From positions 24,823,621 to 24,887,620 of the forward strand of contig OZ024870.1 of NCBI GenBank assembly GCA_964017185.1: a DNA stretch of 64,000 nucleotides, given 5' to 3'. This DNA is from Rugalucina vietnamica (taxonomy: Eukaryota; Mollusca; Bivalvia; Lucinida; Lucinidae). The position numbers and the translations under genes are program-made. This document shows positions 46,097 to 57,510 of this stretch, in pieces; the first letter of the stretch is position 1; the number at the start of each line of letters is the position of its first letter. A model generated the notes under the pieces. It saw only the letters and a list, made by a program, of their open reading frames with translations. It searched no databases and was not told the DNA's origin.

Positions 46097-46299
46097 GATT
46101 TGGGAATACGCAAATTACGATTCCACCGTTTCATTTCTAATTTATACATAACTAAATTTTATAATCTATGCTATTGTTGACGCAATGAACGTTCTCACAC
46201 AATAGCGACGTAATGACGTGACGTAATGACGTCATTTAAGATTTTGACGTCATATGCTTTAGCGCGCAACGTTGCAATGACTACATGCAATATAATAAA

Positions 46300-46465
46300 A
46301 AGAAAATTCAAAATTTTGTCGTGAATATGAGTTTTATTTCATCTCGTGAAGTGAAATATTATATATTTCATTCGTGCCTTCGGCACTCATGAAAGATAAA
46401 ATTTTTTCACTTCACTCAATGAAATAAAACTCATATTCACTCCAAAAACTTGAATATCCTCTATA
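46300..46465. repeat. MITE family 3, hairpin copy in B
   Basis: Arms GAATATGAGTTTTATTTCAT and ATGAAATAAAACTCATATTC enclose a hairpin around TTCGTGCCTTCGGCACTCATGAA. It is preceded by a cluster of GACGTCA / GACGTAA words at 46,203-46,250. The right edge CCTCTATATATTC matches the edge of the 25,134 copy. It is absent from copy A. Confidence 0.65.
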
Positions 46466-47534
46466 TATTCTTAAGTGAAGGTGTGACTTATTATTAAATT
46501 ATGCAAGTTAGTTCAATATTCCCCATAATGACTATGCCCAGTCAGTGAAAATACATGTATAGTCCCATTGAGACTATTCAAAACGTTGTAGCTCCAAAAC
46601 TGCTTGAATGTTTGGTAATGATTTTATTAGTATAAAGGCTGAGAACGAAACCTAACATTCCAAGAAAAATGATTGCAATTTCATATGTAATTTTGTCAAG
46701 AGTACATACACCATTTAATTTCAAGGGAGGAAATATCCAAATTCTTGGTTTTCGATCTATTATTTCTCGAGACTGAAGCTGAATTTCACAAACTTAAGAT
46801 GTTTACGGAATATTGTTACTGGCAACAACATCTTTTCAACTACTGTTGGTTAAAAAAGTTGGTTTAAAGTATACTATTGATTAAGCAATTAGTCGGGTAG
46901 TTACAAAAATGATACTTTGCAATTACGGCTATAAGCTGAATGTGTCGAAATGTAGAACCGGTGCAGTTTCTTTTTGATTTGAACAAGATATTTTCTTTAA
47001 AATTTAACAAGAAGGAACAGGCAAGTCAATCGCCTGGCTGAAAAGTCATGGGCCTTATCAAATGTACAGACTAAAATGTTTCGTCTGAATATACGTTGTA
47101 TATTAAAATATCGTACATATGACGACACTGATCTAATGCATTACAATCCTGTGTTTCCGTACACTAGATGTTAATTGCAAAAGCTAATGAAATAAGAATC
47201 TATATGGACAAGTTAACAGGTCGTTAATTATGGTTTATAATGGCATGTATTTTTATCATCCACCGAATTAGGAAACAATTCAAGTTATTTCTTAATGGTA
47301 TTTGATAGAAAACATGTTGGATTTATTTTTAGTTTGCCATTGACTTTTGAATGCTTATATTCAGTTGTTGTTTATTGGACACGTAAATGACGTAACACTT
47401 CTGTCTCCATATGAATCAACTTAATTCTATAAAGAGTTTGGACATCCGTAATGATAAAATATTATTTTGTTAGACATGTACGAGGAAACAACTTAATTTT
47501 GAAAAGTGTTTGATTTCCGAAGCACGTATTGAAA

Positions 47535-47595
47535 TAATAATAATAATAATAATAATAACATTATCAATAATAATAATAACAATAATAATAGTAAT
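47535..47595. repeat. (AAT)n microsatellite in copy B
   Basis: An interrupted AAT run of about 60 bp, expanded relative to the same site in copy A. Confidence 0.9.
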
Positions 47596-48849
47596 GTTGT
47601 CGAATTTTTTAAGCTTATTCTAAATCTTTTATTTCAAGATTTTCACAAGGTTTCTCAAGCAGTATAAGTGACAATGACGAAGTTCCTTGGTATATCATCG
47701 GTATAATTTATAACTCTCAGGTTAATATAATATAACGATTTCAGTTTAGTGTCACGCCTGTCTCCATTTCATTTCAGATTTTCTTTCACTTTGTTAGTTC
47801 TGGTAACCAACAACTCTCAGTCTTTGTTCATTGGTTTGTTGTTCGTGCCTTGTTATGCTGACTGTGGAGTCATATTTGCCCATACTTGCCATATGATTGC
47901 GTGCCTTGCTACATAGCCTCTTGCATTTCTGTTTCATGCTGTCTGCGTAAACTATTAAGGCAAATATATGTCTGCACATTAGGTTTGGCTCACAACCTAT
48001 TACAAAAATTAAATAACTTTATTTCAAAACGGTTTCTCATTACTTTGTCCACATACAGCGACATGACATCAGTTTCTCCGTCATGGGTAGCCCTCAACCA
48101 CGACGTGATTAGCATCTCTACCTGCTGGGGTCTTGTCTAATCGCAAGGCATTTTGCGAGATAACAGTTAATGAAATTTATTTTCGTGTTTTTACGATTGT
48201 TGGAAATTCACCAAGCACACTAACTGTGGAAGTTTGTTGGTTGATTTGGGTTTTAACGTCCCACTAATAGCTGGAGCCATATGGAGACATTATGTGGAAG
48301 TCTGTTTCTTGCATCGTCGTTCCCACTGAGCAAAGAGCGTGAAAGATTTTTTTGTCAATACTGATGCTATATTCCAACAAAACTTATCAAGGCGCTTTTG
48401 TCGTCATCAAATTTTCCAATTACAGGCCAAACATTGTCATACACCGTTGTATCTTAGATGGAACACGTAACGAACGTCATAAGGGCATTATAGAAAATTA
48501 CTTTTTAAACCGCTTATCTCCTTAAGTATATATTCCATCAGGATTTTAATTATAAAAACCGACCAAGAGTCATCGTATAAAGCCTACAATTAGATCTTCA
48601 TATTGCTTCTTTTAATACGTCTATCGATTCAAAGCGTCAATTTAATCAAGCGTTCTAGATATCTATTTTTGTTCTAGCAGCATACCTTTACTTTTGCTTA
48701 ACACAACTCGTCATACCATTCAAGCAAACGTTTTCAAAGACTGTTCATATGTCTTCCATGTGGTTATATCAAACAGACCATACCCTTCAAGCCACCGCGG
48801 ATAAGATTACAGTCCTATATCAATTTTGATGACTCAGTTTTAATTTTAT

Positions 48850-49119
48850 CATCACGAAAACTTCCGTGTATACCCCATTGAACCCAACATTTAAATAGAA
48901 AAATTGGCGAATGCAGGGGTATACCTATTTTTTCTTATTTTTGTTCCAAATCCTAGTTTGTGGGTGCTCGTTAAAACCGCCGTGTATCCGAATTCTATGT
49001 TTTGAGCAAAAAAAAAAAAAAAAAAAAAAAGAAAAATATCAAAAATTTTCAGCTGATAATTTTCTAATCTTAAAATCTCAAAAAATATCTGTTTGTTCCA
49101 TGGGCAAGCTTTCGTAATT
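48850..49119. repeat. MITE family 1, absent from copy A
   Basis: The left end CATCACGAAAACTTCCGTG and the right end CATGGGCAAGCTTTCGTAAT enclose ATGCAGGGGTATACC and a decayed central palindrome. An A run of about 23 bp has expanded at 49,008-49,030. Copy A at about 35,845-35,870 lacks it. Confidence 0.8.
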
Positions 49120-50510
49120 GTTAGTATAGGACAGGTTCCAGCTGCATAAGCTCATTTTATTTATGTCTTTAAAGTACAACTGATGGCTGCCATGATTTAT
49201 TGTTCTCATGACAAATATAAACCGTGTTTCACGAACTTTAACTGGAATGAAAATATTTCCTTGACAGATATGAAACGTGCTTCTTGAATTTTAATTACAA
49301 TGAAAATGCTGAGGAAGCAGTTCGTAATTGCAATACTTGCACTATGGGAAGTATGGGAGTCCCTAGTCTGGGCGCAGTACTTGCACTATAGGAAGTATGG
49401 GTGACCACAGTCTAGAAGTCAAGGACTCCCAAGAATTGGCATGAGACTTTTAAAATTAGATGAAAGAAAGTCAAAGGCTCCCGTTGACTTTGTCTTTCAT
49501 TGAGACTAGCCGGAAGGCTACCGTTTTGGGGAAAAATATAAAAGTAAGCAATGGTCACGCAATAAGAAAGAAATCTCCACTCCAAAACCGAGGTGGGAAA
49601 TTTAATTTGGACAATCAAGTACTTACAAAAAGATAATATGTGAGCAACTATTTCCCAATAGTCATCTTGCTCTTCAAATTTGTTGTCGAAAATCGAAACA
49701 AAAATGTTTTGTGGCGTTTTATGGTGTATTTTCTTTCCTGAATGGTGTCTATGGTGGGACTTTTTAATTTAATTGCATTGATTCATGTCCTCTCTATTCT
49801 TGCTTCCAATATCGCCAAATGCTACAATTCAAAATGTAATTGTTTACACGAATATGAGTCAGGTCCTAAAGAGAAATTTTATTTAAAAGTAGATAGATAT
49901 TTTGTATTATTCTCAGACTCAGCTTGACTTCCATACGTTCACATGTACAAAGCCGCATTCTAAACTTCCAAAGAAAAAACAAATGATATTAAGTTTATAG
50001 AAAATCCTTAATTTAACAGAACAAGGAACCAAATATCACATTTAACACGACAATGAACACTGCATTGATTATACTGGATGATACCCAATAAAAGTTCTGT
50101 TTACTGAAAAAAGTAGATACACACTGAACTACCTATCTTTTTCCATTGCACATCTGCATTATAAAATAAAAGTTTTTTAAGCAACTGACAAAACAATGTC
50201 TGACACTCGATTAAGCATTTCTGGTGCAACTAGTGTGTTTCGATAGAAAACATGCTAAAGACTTCAGCGAAAACACAAACGCGGTTAGTTTTTTGCAGAA
50301 ATATTAAAATTCCGATAGCTTCTCCGGGATGCTTGTGTCGGTCTACCGAGGACCTGGCTTCTACTGACAATGTGCCTTTATAAACATTATTTAGGTTACA
50401 GATCTGACACAATTAGGGCTGCACAATCACAACCGATACATTGGTATTTTAAATTTATTAGACTGTTAAATTAACTCATATAAGCCTGGCGTCCCGTTTT
50501 TTGGACATAA

Positions 50511-50578
50511 GCAAACAGTATAGCCCCAGATGTGACGCCGCAGACCGCGGCGTCCCATCTGGGGTTATTCTGTTTGCT
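50511..50578. repeat. GC-rich perfect-stem hairpin in copy D
   Basis: GCAAACAG pairs with CTGTTTGC, CCCCAGATG with CATCTGGGG, and GACGCCGC with GCGGCGTC around a four-base loop. The same hairpin recurs at 57,075-57,141 with one base change on each side of the stem centre. Copies A and B lack it. It could be a small foldback MITE. Confidence 0.75.
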
Positions 50579-50709
50579 TAGAGGAATTTCATCGAAAAAT
50601 GGATTAAAAGTTCAAAATCACTCCTGATGCCCCTTAAAATGAAAGTGGACTCACCAAAATGAAAATGATATGGAAATGGTACAATCAGAACCAGCCTCAC
50701 TAAAAAAAC

Positions 50710-50890
50710 TGATAATCAGGTACTGATGCAAAGAGCGTCCGCTTCGGGGGCGACGTGTGGTGGGTTCGATCTTAGGCCGCGTCATACTAGAGCCGTTAAA
50801 ATGGTACCAGTGGCTACCTTCCTTGGCGCTCAACATTATATGGCCAGCACTGGGTCAAGAATGTTATATAGTGAAAAATGTTTATCCTGC
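50710..50890 (+). repeat. tRNA-headed SINE-derived segment in copy D
   Basis: The head GCAAAGAGCGTCCGCTTCGG is followed by a B-box-like GTGGGTTCGATC, CAGTGGCTACCTTCCTTGGC and GCTCAACATTATATGGCC. The tail continues at 51,750 beyond an insertion. The A box is degenerate and I do not call it a tRNA gene. Confidence 0.6.
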
Positions 50891-51750
50891 GGTTCTGTTG
50901 ATATTTATATCATGTTACGTGTTTTGACCGTTCGTTTGTCTGTTGTGCTCGTCGGGGTGTTTTTTACTTAATATGGTCGAATTGCTGCCTTTCTTGTTGG
51001 GCTCTTGTTTAGTTTCGTGAATGATCATCTTGATGAATCAGTGGAAATGCTCTCCTTCCCGCCTAGTATCTTTGGGTCGAGGATTTTTGCTTTATTTGCA
51101 GCAACATTTGTAAAACATGTGTTAGCCAGTTGAGATCTTGGTTTATTTTTTATTCTAATCCGTTTTTAATACTCGTTTATACATTTTCGCTATACTAATA
51201 GATATGGTAATTTCGCTGTTCCAGTAAAAATGGTTTTTATCAATGATAATGATAATCGCTGTATTTCCGATGTATTTGGTTGGGATTTTACCTTAATTTT
51301 ATCAAAAGGTTTTGTTAAATGTGTTCGCCAGTTGAACACTATTTTTGTTTTTATTGAATTTTCTTTCTTTATGCTTTCGAGGATGTCCCCAGGAAAAATA
51401 GTTTTCGGCGTTGTGCCCGAAAAAAACTTTAAGTTATGTCCCAGATAGAGTGGTTTGTCTTCATCATACTTGTCCCCAGTCAAATTGATAATCGGTGTCC
51501 CATGAAAAGTGGTTTATCTTCATTATACTACTGTTTATTGTGCCTACCTCTCTGTCGTACTCGTTCCCTTTCGTTCCTGTTGAAACTTAGCCGGATGGCT
51601 ACCTTGTTGGGAAAGAGTTAGTCATTCTGCTCTTCGAGTGTGTTGTCGGAAAATGTTTTGTTGTGTTTTATGTATTTTCTTTCCCACCCGCTGTCTATGT
51701 TGGGACTTTAAATTTAATTGCATCGATTCCTGGTCCCTCTTTTCTTACTT
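50891..51750. repeat. Insertion of about 860 bp splitting copy D
   Basis: The two flanks rejoin exactly as in copy E (TTTATC-TTGACTTAATAAAG). The right third (51,590-51,750) matches the unit end at 49,510-49,800 (GATGGCTACC, TTGTCGGAAAATGTTTTG, GGGACTTT-AATTTAATTGCAT). The left two thirds match nothing else seen here. It may be an untranslated region of another retroelement. Open frames inside have no recognised domain. Confidence 0.5.
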
Positions 51751-51906
51751 AATAAAGTCAAACCGCCTATAGGGATTTTTTTAACAATATATTCAAGAAA
51801 AGTATGTCACAAATAATCAGTTGCCTTATATGAATTGAAATCTTAGAAAAAACTATTGACAATAAGAAAATGTTTCATCATACATACTGTATATTAAAAT
51901 TCTAAA

Positions 51907-54828
51907 GGGCCTGTTACAGGGTATGGGAAATTAACATGGGAGTTTGCCCACGCATGGAATTTTATGAAATTATGTGCATTAATTGTCTTGGTTATGACTG
52001 CTATAATGATGATGTATTCCCTTGTAAATTCAATTCCACTGGCAAATTATGATGTAATATATGACGTCACTACGATAGCTAAGGGCACCCCACTTTAAAC
52101 GTTTCTATAGTGACCAACAATTCATGAAGCAAATGTTGGAAGCTTTCCAGAAATAAAATAGTCATTGGTAAGTTTGCTGATACTATTAATGACTTTGTTG
52201 GTATCAAGATAGTGGCGGAGCTGTCATTTTCATGTATATGTAACCCCAATTTTCACCTGCTTATTTTAAAAGAGGTAGAATTTGAATTAAAACTTTTCTG
52301 TGTTTCAGTCTTTGTCAAGACACCATTTTAATATAAAAACTGCCCACATATGTTAGAAATATATTTGTGAAATTTCACGAAAATCGTGGACCGGTAACAT
52401 GGTGTTTTGTTACATTCATTACACATGACCCTTATTCATCAAAATATTAACTTGTTCACTAATAATTACAAAGTACTTTAATAAATGATTTATGACTGTA
52501 GGAGTTTTACTGTAGGCTTATTATAAGTAATTTATATTATTATAATATGCTTTTAATGAAACCCAACCCACAGACCTTATACCCTGTTACATAAGTTACA
52601 ATTTGGACAGACTTAAACTAATTTAAAGATTTCAATAAAATTTTGTGTTTAAACATCACATTAGTATAACTGCAGGGTTTAAAATACAATATTATTGATC
52701 TTCCTGAATTCAGAAGTTGTCTCTCAGAACCCTTTCCATTTGTTACATATGTTACATTTAGCGCAAACATGTACTGTGAACAATTTTCATATGATACGAT
52801 CTTTAGGAGCTGAACTTTTTCTTCTTATTTTAAAAGGATGTTATATGTAAATAGTTAATACACATGCTAAATCATGGGGCTGTTCAATTGCATTCATCTT
52901 ATCCTTATTTAATTAGCATGTTACAACATTATAAATTAAAAAATTACATTTCATTGAACATCACAATACATGTACCGCGATATCAATCTCAAGAAAAGAT
53001 TATAAACTCATAACCCAATCTGTTTTTCTGACATTTATTCATCATTCAATGTTTTATTTTGATGCAAACCCTATCTTAGTACATTTGCAGGCTTGTGCAA
53101 CCGATAAGAACACATAATATGCAGATTAATGTTTGCATTTGTATGAAAGGAAACTAATTTGTCTACAAGACGTTTGTCATGATATGACAGAACGTACTTT
53201 ATTAAACCTATTTTTTACCAAGAAAATATAAACTTCAATATTCAGTTTTGAATGATGTTATGTATGTAACGCAATATACATTTAATAGGCTGAATAAGAT
53301 CCATAGGAATGTGAATATAGGAAGTGGACTTGCTTTCACGATGAAACATACTTCATAATCAGCCTAAATGCATACATTTTATTTGAGATTTTGGTTTGAT
53401 GTTTATTTTGCAAGCATTTATGTGGGTAACAAATGTAATGCAGAGATGTTGCATTTGACTGAAGGCTAAATGCTTAAAATACTTATGGCATATGACTTTA
53501 CAGAATTTATGTCTGTTTTAATCTCATGTGAAGATCAAAATCAGATCGTTTGTTGAAAATCAAAGTTATGAAATTTGGGTACAGTAAGCGATATAGGAGG
53601 TACTCTAGCTTTCCCTCTAAAAAATTAAAACATGGAATTGGTACAGTATGATAAAGTAATATACAGTGAACATTTGTCTATATTTTCACTTGTGTCTTTT
53701 ACAAGAAAATACTTTTGGTCCAAGAGTGAGAAATAATAATATCAGATTCAGTTTATCACTACGAGACAATTCCACATGGACCTCCCTGTCTCACTCCTAT
53801 ACGAGAAGCATAACATATGATTATCAGTTAAACAAAGTTAAACATCCTCTACTATTTCCTCAATAGAATAATTCAGAGCTTTCAGCATTGATTGAACTGA
53901 AGGCAAACTGTAAGCCATTTGGTCTCACTGCTGTTTTAGAATTACTTTATATCGTTCTAAACCTAAAGAAAACAGTTAGTTGTGAAAAACAGATGGTAGA
54001 AAACCATCATGAATAACATCTTTTTGGCAAAATTAAGCAATGACCAGAAGCTGCTGCAATTAGAACCAAGGTTCAGCCTAAAATCCTACGTGGAAAACAA
54101 GCGAAATAACAAACAGTTACTTGTACAAAGAGAATGTACAGTTTGCCAAGAGAACGGCTATTTCCCAACAGGTGGCACTCACTTACATAAATGTAACTAC
54201 ATGTATGCCATTCAGGATTGTCTTATCACAAGGTGCGTCAGAAATATGCAGTATGGTCATAATCCAAAACTTTTTTGCGATGTTTTGGAGCAATTTCAAC
54301 ATTTTGTTAAAATTATGAAAAGTGACCTACATGTAAACAACGTAAAAAATGACAATGTTACCGCCTTAAAATTATCATGAGATTTTTCTCATATCAAGAG
54401 GATATATATGGCATGCTTTTATGCAAATATGGTATCTTGACAAAGACTGAAACATATTTATCTTTTACGTTGAATTTGGTATTTTTTGTAAATTTTCGAG
54501 AAAAAATTGAGAAATTTCATAATTATTTAATCAGGAAATCAATATAATACTTCTGTAAAATGATTTTACGGTACAAGTATAATGCCTGGGATGTTTTCGA
54601 GCCAATCCACTTGACACATCTTAGAAAATTATAAAACTTAAATTTTAGGACACACAAAGATGAGGGCGGGTATCATGTCATTGTGGGAGTGAGCCAAGGT
54701 TGCCTCCTGAGTCCTATAATTGATTACTTAATTCAATATATACATTTTCTTAGCTCATATATGATGACCTACGTATGTGTAGAATTTAAAGAAAATCCAT
54801 GCGTGGGCACATTTGTAACACCCACTTT
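51907..54828. mobile_element. Putative DNA element of about 2.9 kb inserted in copy D
   Basis: The left end GGGCCTGTTACAGGGTATGG ... TTTGCCCACGCATGGAATTT and the right end, on the minus strand, GGGTGTTACAAATG ... TGTGCCCACGCATGGATTTT are inverted, and the surrounding unit is continuous across it when compared with copy E (ATTCTAAA | TTGGGAAAA). The interior is AT-rich with no transposase frame. It contains a very old RT-element tail (about 54,030-54,190) and a possible RT scrap near 54,676. Superfamily unknown. Confidence 0.6.
54676..54722 (+). pseudogene. Scrap of a reverse transcriptase motif
   Basis: Translation gives VIVGVSQGCLLSPII, very like the RT core GVRQGCLLSP motif of LINEs and group-II-like enzymes. 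Only about 17 codons can be read, with no neighbouring motif, so chance cannot be excluded. Confidence 0.35.
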
Positions 54829-54960
54829 TGGAAAAAAACAGACAGAGTAGGAACTTAATATGTTAACTTCAAAACGCGCCAAAACACTTCTAAAAGAGAT
54901 GCATATGCGTTCGGTGAAAATCCAGCGATGAATACGACGGATATAGAAACATTGAACAAC
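54829..54960 (+). repeat. Large tandem unit, copy D (last part)
   Basis: It matches 57,680-57,800 of copy E: GACAGAGTAGGAACTTAATA, CACTTCTAAAAGAGATGCAT, GAAAATCCAGCGATGAA. It ends at TTGAACAAC, where a foldback element begins. Confidence 0.75.
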
Positions 54961-55225
54961 AAGAGGACCAATGGTCCTGTAAACGCTCACCTGAGAACTG
55001 GGATATTTAACCAAAGCTGACCTTGCCGTAAAATAGGTCAAGGCCATCCAAGGGTCATGATTTATACAAACTTTGTAGAGCTGTATTCATTGAGGCTTCA
55101 GGCCAAGTTTCAAAGGCCTTCTGGTTCTGAAGAAGAAGATTTAGAATGGTTTTTGCTATTTATAGACATGGCAGACATCTTGGTCATGTGACCTTGACCA
55201 TTTATATAACCTTCATTCTCTCTTC

Positions 55226-56036
55226 CTTAGAATACTGAACTTTGTCAGTTCAGAAAAATCATAACACGTTACAGACGTATAGGTTATAACTTGAATGTTA
55301 TGCGACAGTCTGCATGCTTAGTTTTTAACCCAATCATGGTTGATAACTATGCTGCCTTCTTTAATTGCACGCCGGTGGGTCGGGCGTCAGACTCTATGAT
55401 GGCCCCGACATAAAGCTATTTATTTTAGTTGGTTGGGGCCGGAGCTTCTTGTCTGTTGCTTGGCCCACGGGGGTCCAACTGGTGTTTTTCTTTTGCTCCG
55501 GAGTTAGTAGGTTATTCGGCGCCCAGGGATCTCCATCGTCGGGCAGCTTACTCAGTCTGTGAGTCCTTGTTTTTGATTCATCAGGATGTTTATCATGATT
55601 TATTTGTTTGTTCTTGATGATTCATTGACTAGTTAGAGATTCACCACGAGGACCGAATAACTAACTAAATGTTATGAACCACTGCAGAAGCTGAGGGTGA
55701 GGTTATGGCCATGTAAAACCGGTTTAAGCCCGCCAGTAACTTTGTGTTACTGATCGTTCCAAGTCGATACTTCTGTGGTGGTTCTTTTTGTTTTATGTCT
55801 TGGTGTATAATTTTTTGTTGTGCTGTTGGCGCCTTATGTAAGTTTCCATATTTTAGTTAAGTTAAGGTAACTGAGTGGCCACCTATTGGGAAAATAGCTG
55901 CTCATTCGGCTTACGATATGTTTCATGGTATGAGTACCTGATTGTTAGTTTGGTTTTTTCCCCCATCTCGGTTTTTGGAGTGGGAATCTTTTTCTGATTG
56001 CGCCTTTTCCTGATCTTTGCCTACTTGTACCTTTTT
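55226..56036 (+). mobile_element. RT-element copy with last codons plus full 3' UTR
   Basis: The first about 175 bp translate to the protein C-terminus (RRIGYN-type stretch, VMRQSACLVFNPI, DNYAAFFNC, RASDSMMAP then stop near 55,409). The roughly 630-bp 3' untranslated region follows, with GGAGCTTCTTGTCTGTTGC, the AGTAACTTTGTGTTACT hairpin and the terminus CTTTGCCTACTTGTACC plus T run. This copy shows that the abundant tail repeats belong to the RT gene. It is nested in the foldback element. Confidence 0.8.
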
Positions 56037-56205
56037 TCAACAAGACGTTTGGCTTTGATTAGCCAAACGGTTTCAGAGAAAAAGATCTTTGAATATTATG
56101 GTAATATACATGTATATTGCTCCGCTTGGGGGCAGACTTGCCCCTGGGGTTGTCCTTTTTTCAGAATTTTCCGCTTTTCGTCTTGTAAGTCAATTGAAAC
56201 TTTAA

Positions 56206-56826
56206 GTTGCCAAAGCAACCAAAGTAGTGGGACAAGGACAATGAAAAACACAAACTTTGTAGAGGCTAATATCATAAGCATTATGCAAAGTTTCTGCTTC
56301 ATCCGCCTTACAGCTTCTGAGAAGAAAATTTTTGAATATTTTTTTCGAAAATTTACCCTTTACGTTGCTATAGCAACCAAACAAATAAAGTGATATTGAC
56401 AAAAGTTGCCTAAAACGGGGAGAACTACTCAATAAACATTTATTTAAAAACAAAATTTCAATAGCCTCAATGAAACGGCAGAAATTGCAAATTTCCACTT
56501 TTTGCATTATAAGTTAATGGAAACTTCAAGTTACCATAGCAACCAAAGTAGTTGAACAAAAACAATAACAAACACAAACTTTGTACAGGCTAATGTCATA
56601 AGCATGTATGCTAAATTTCAGCTTCATCCCCCATAGGGCTTCTGAGATTTTATGTTGCTATAGCAACCAAACAAATAAAGTGATTTTTACAAAAGTAGCC
56701 TTAAACGTGAAGGACTATTCAATAAACATTTATGTAAAAACAAAATTCAAATATCCCCAGCCTGAAAATGCCAATTTCTACTTTTCTCCATACAAGTCAA
56801 TGGAAACTTCAAGTTGCCCTAGCAAC
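56206..56826. promoter_or_regulatory. Five RFX X-box-like palindromes
   Basis: GTTGCCAAAGCAAC (56,206), GTTGCTATAGCAAC (56,364), GTTACCATAGCAAC (56,530), GTTGCTATAGCAAC (56,654) and GTTGCCCTAGCAAC (56,813) are spaced 124-166 bp apart. They fit the RFX-family consensus of a GTTRCC half-site inverted around a short spacer. They lie in the internal repeats of the foldback element. Binding is inference. Confidence 0.5.
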
Positions 56827-57074
56827 CAGAGTTCTTATCCAATCGAAATAAAAAACACAAATATTCGTTTCCCTTACCTGTAGATGCTATATGTGAAATA
56901 GGAAAAGATTCGGCTTGGCAGCTTCAGAGGAGAAGTCGTTTGAAAATGTTGACGATGACGACGACGACGACGACGGACGACGGACGACGGCTTGACTACC
57001 ATACTATAAGCTCACCTTGTGAGCCTTCGGCTCAGGTGAGCTAATAAGCCGGGTGTCCCTTTTGTGGGACATAG

Positions 57075-57141
57075 GCAAACGGTTTAGCCCCAGATGTGAC
57101 GCCGCAGAACGCGGCGCCCCATCTGGGGTTATTCTGTTTGC
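57075..57141. repeat. GC-rich hairpin in copy E
   Basis: Same stem as at 50,511-50,578 with the loop region GACGCCGCAGAACGCGGCGC. Confidence 0.75.
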
Positions 57142-57319
57142 TTAGAGGAATTTCAACGAAAAATGGATTAAAAATTCAAAATCACTCTTGATGCCCCTTA
57201 AAATGAAAGTGGACTCACCTAAATGATAATGATTGGAAAATCCATTCGTCAAAAATGGGTTAAGCAATGATCTGGAAATGGTACAATCAGAACCAGTCTC
57301 ACTCTAAAAATCGAGATAA

Positions 57320-57510
57320 AAACAACGATAATCAGGTACTGATACAAAGAGCGCTTCGGGGGCGACAGATTGTGGGTTCGATCTTAGGCCGCGTCATACC
57401 AGAGTTTTTAAAATGGTACCAGCGGCTACCTTCCTTGGCGCTCAACATTATATGGCCAGCACTGGGTCAAGAATGTTATATGGTGAAAAATGTTTATCTT
57501 GACTTAATAA
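57320..57510 (+). repeat. SINE-derived segment in copy E
   Basis: It has GCAAAGAGCGCTTCGGGGGC-like head sequence (here ACAAAGAGCGCTTCGG), a B-box-like GTGGGTTCGATC, CTACCTTCCTTGGCGCTCAA and the tail TTGACTTAATAAAGGCAAAC. Confidence 0.6.

Larger units (their letters stand above)
37186..49955 (+). repeat. Large tandem unit, copy B
   Basis: It starts directly after copy A in the same orientation (AAGTTTATAGAAAACATTAA) and ends at TCTCAGACTCAGCTTGACTT (49,910) followed by the start of copy D. About 5.3 kb at 37,420-42,720 is a later insertion (retroelement tail plus a LINE), and a MITE sits at 48,850. Net length is about 7.2 kb. Identity with copy A is high in the right part (35,200-35,560 against 48,180-48,530 differs at only about 3-4% of positions by eye) and lower in the left part. 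Confidence 0.8.
49956..51906 (+). repeat. Large tandem unit, partial copy D (first part)
   Basis: It follows copy B head to tail (TTAAGTTTATAGAAAATCCT). It matches the unit start up to about 50,890, is interrupted at 50,891-51,750, resumes at CTTAATAAAGTCAAACCGCC and continues to 51,906. A third part resumes at 54,829-54,960. The remainder of the unit is missing here. Confidence 0.75.
54961..57044. mobile_element. Bivalve-type foldback element with internal repeats
   Basis: It starts AAGAGGACCAATGGTCCTGT then CGCTCACCTGAG, and ends CTCACCTTGTGAGCCTTCGG then CTCAGGTGAGCTA, so a short inverted CTCACCTGAG pair bounds it. A (GAC/GGAC)n tract lies at 56,950-56,990. Without the nested retroelement it is about 1.27 kb. 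The part 56,170-56,880 is made of two or three diverged repeats of about 300 bp, each with RFX-like sites. It lies exactly at the junction of copies D and E. It is non-coding. Confidence 0.7.

Noticed and set aside
51190-51483. 97-codon open frame on the minus strand
   Set aside because: Lies in the 860-bp insertion, with no recognisable family and overlapping frames on both strands.
54009-54380. 123-codon open frame with several Cys and His
   Set aside because: The first half matches a very old antisense copy of the RT-element tail (AGCAATGACCAGAAGCTG, CCCAACAGGTGGCACTCA), so the frame is accidental.
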